This document shows positions 31,443-31,458 of a DNA stretch of 31,458 bases, in pieces. Both the position numbers and the translations under genes were made by a program. This DNA comes from CAYMLQ01 sp964390795. GTDB lineage: Bacteria; Verrucomicrobiota; Kiritimatiellia; RFP12; UBA1067. The stretch spans positions 1-31,458 of the forward strand of contig CAYMLQ010000027.1 in assembly GCA_964390795.1 (NCBI GenBank), written 5' to 3'. Numbering within the stretch: position 1 is the first letter of the stretch; every line of letters starts with the position of its first letter. The notes under the pieces were generated by a model. It searched no databases and was not told where the DNA came from. It saw only the letters and a list, made by a program, of their open reading frames with translations.

Positions 31443-31458
31443 GAGGATAGTGCCATGG
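31443..31458 (+). promoter_or_regulatory. Possible ribosome-binding site and start codon of a gene cut by the right edge
   Basis: GAGGA (31443-31447) is followed 7 nt later by ATG at 31455-31457, a good spacing. Only the start codon and one further base are inside the window, so a gene here cannot be proven or named. Confidence 0.35.

Overview
The window reads as a GC-rich bacterial chromosome segment, most likely from the PVC superphylum (a Kiritimatiellota- or Verrucomicrobiota-like lineage). That placement is inference. It rests on several exported carbohydrate-active proteins (GH74-type Asp-box protein, GH106-like protein, exported Gfo/Idh oxidoreductase), a eukaryotic-type Ser/Thr kinase with zinc ribbons and a periplasmic-type tail, a GYF_2 membrane protein, and Thr/Asn-rich Calx-beta surface proteins. 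There is no rRNA, tRNA, CRISPR array, transposase or phage gene that I can see. Seventeen genes are supported, plus a possible start at the right edge.

Left part (1-6000): a large exported thioredoxin-like/Calx-beta protein runs off the left edge on the minus strand. It diverges from a translationally coupled pair: a NapH/NapG-like membrane polyferredoxin and a YihY/BrkB-family membrane protein. After this pair lies a symmetric non-coding element of about 290 bp (hairpin, four heptamers, core, four inverted heptamers, hairpin). Its left hairpin forms the 3' end of the YihY gene.

Middle (6000-22340): a 1282-residue hybrid sensor kinase (two PAS, HisKA/HATPase, two REC, Hpt) has a good sigma70-like promoter. 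It converges on an exported Asp-box (sortilin/GH74-like) protein, which diverges from an exported Gfo/Idh/MocA-like protein. Next comes a surface-glycan module: a FlaA1/PglF/CapD-type nucleotide-sugar dehydratase, then a WecA/TagO-type polyprenyl-phosphate sugar-1-P transferase whose C-terminal third resembles the N-terminal half of the dehydratase. A thiE-nucleotidyltransferase pair converges on this module. A GH106-like exported protein follows, then a VapC/Phd-type toxin-antitoxin pair whose promoter carries an evident operator.

Right part (22436-31270): a strong promoter precedes a Ser/Thr kinase gene, followed at short spacing by pyrK, pyrD, a GYF_2 membrane protein, an adenosine deaminase and a bifunctional NAD(P)HX repair enzyme (nnrE-nnrD). 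All lie on the plus strand with gaps of 51 bp or less, so a single operon mixing pyrimidine synthesis, purine salvage and NAD(P) repair is plausible. The last 190 bp hold short repeats and hairpins and a possible ribosome-binding site and start codon for a further gene.

The points I would look at first are the WecA/PglF-half fusion, the four-copy repeat in the kinase tail, and the symmetric heptamer element. I did not find an obviously new multi-gene defence or biosynthetic system.
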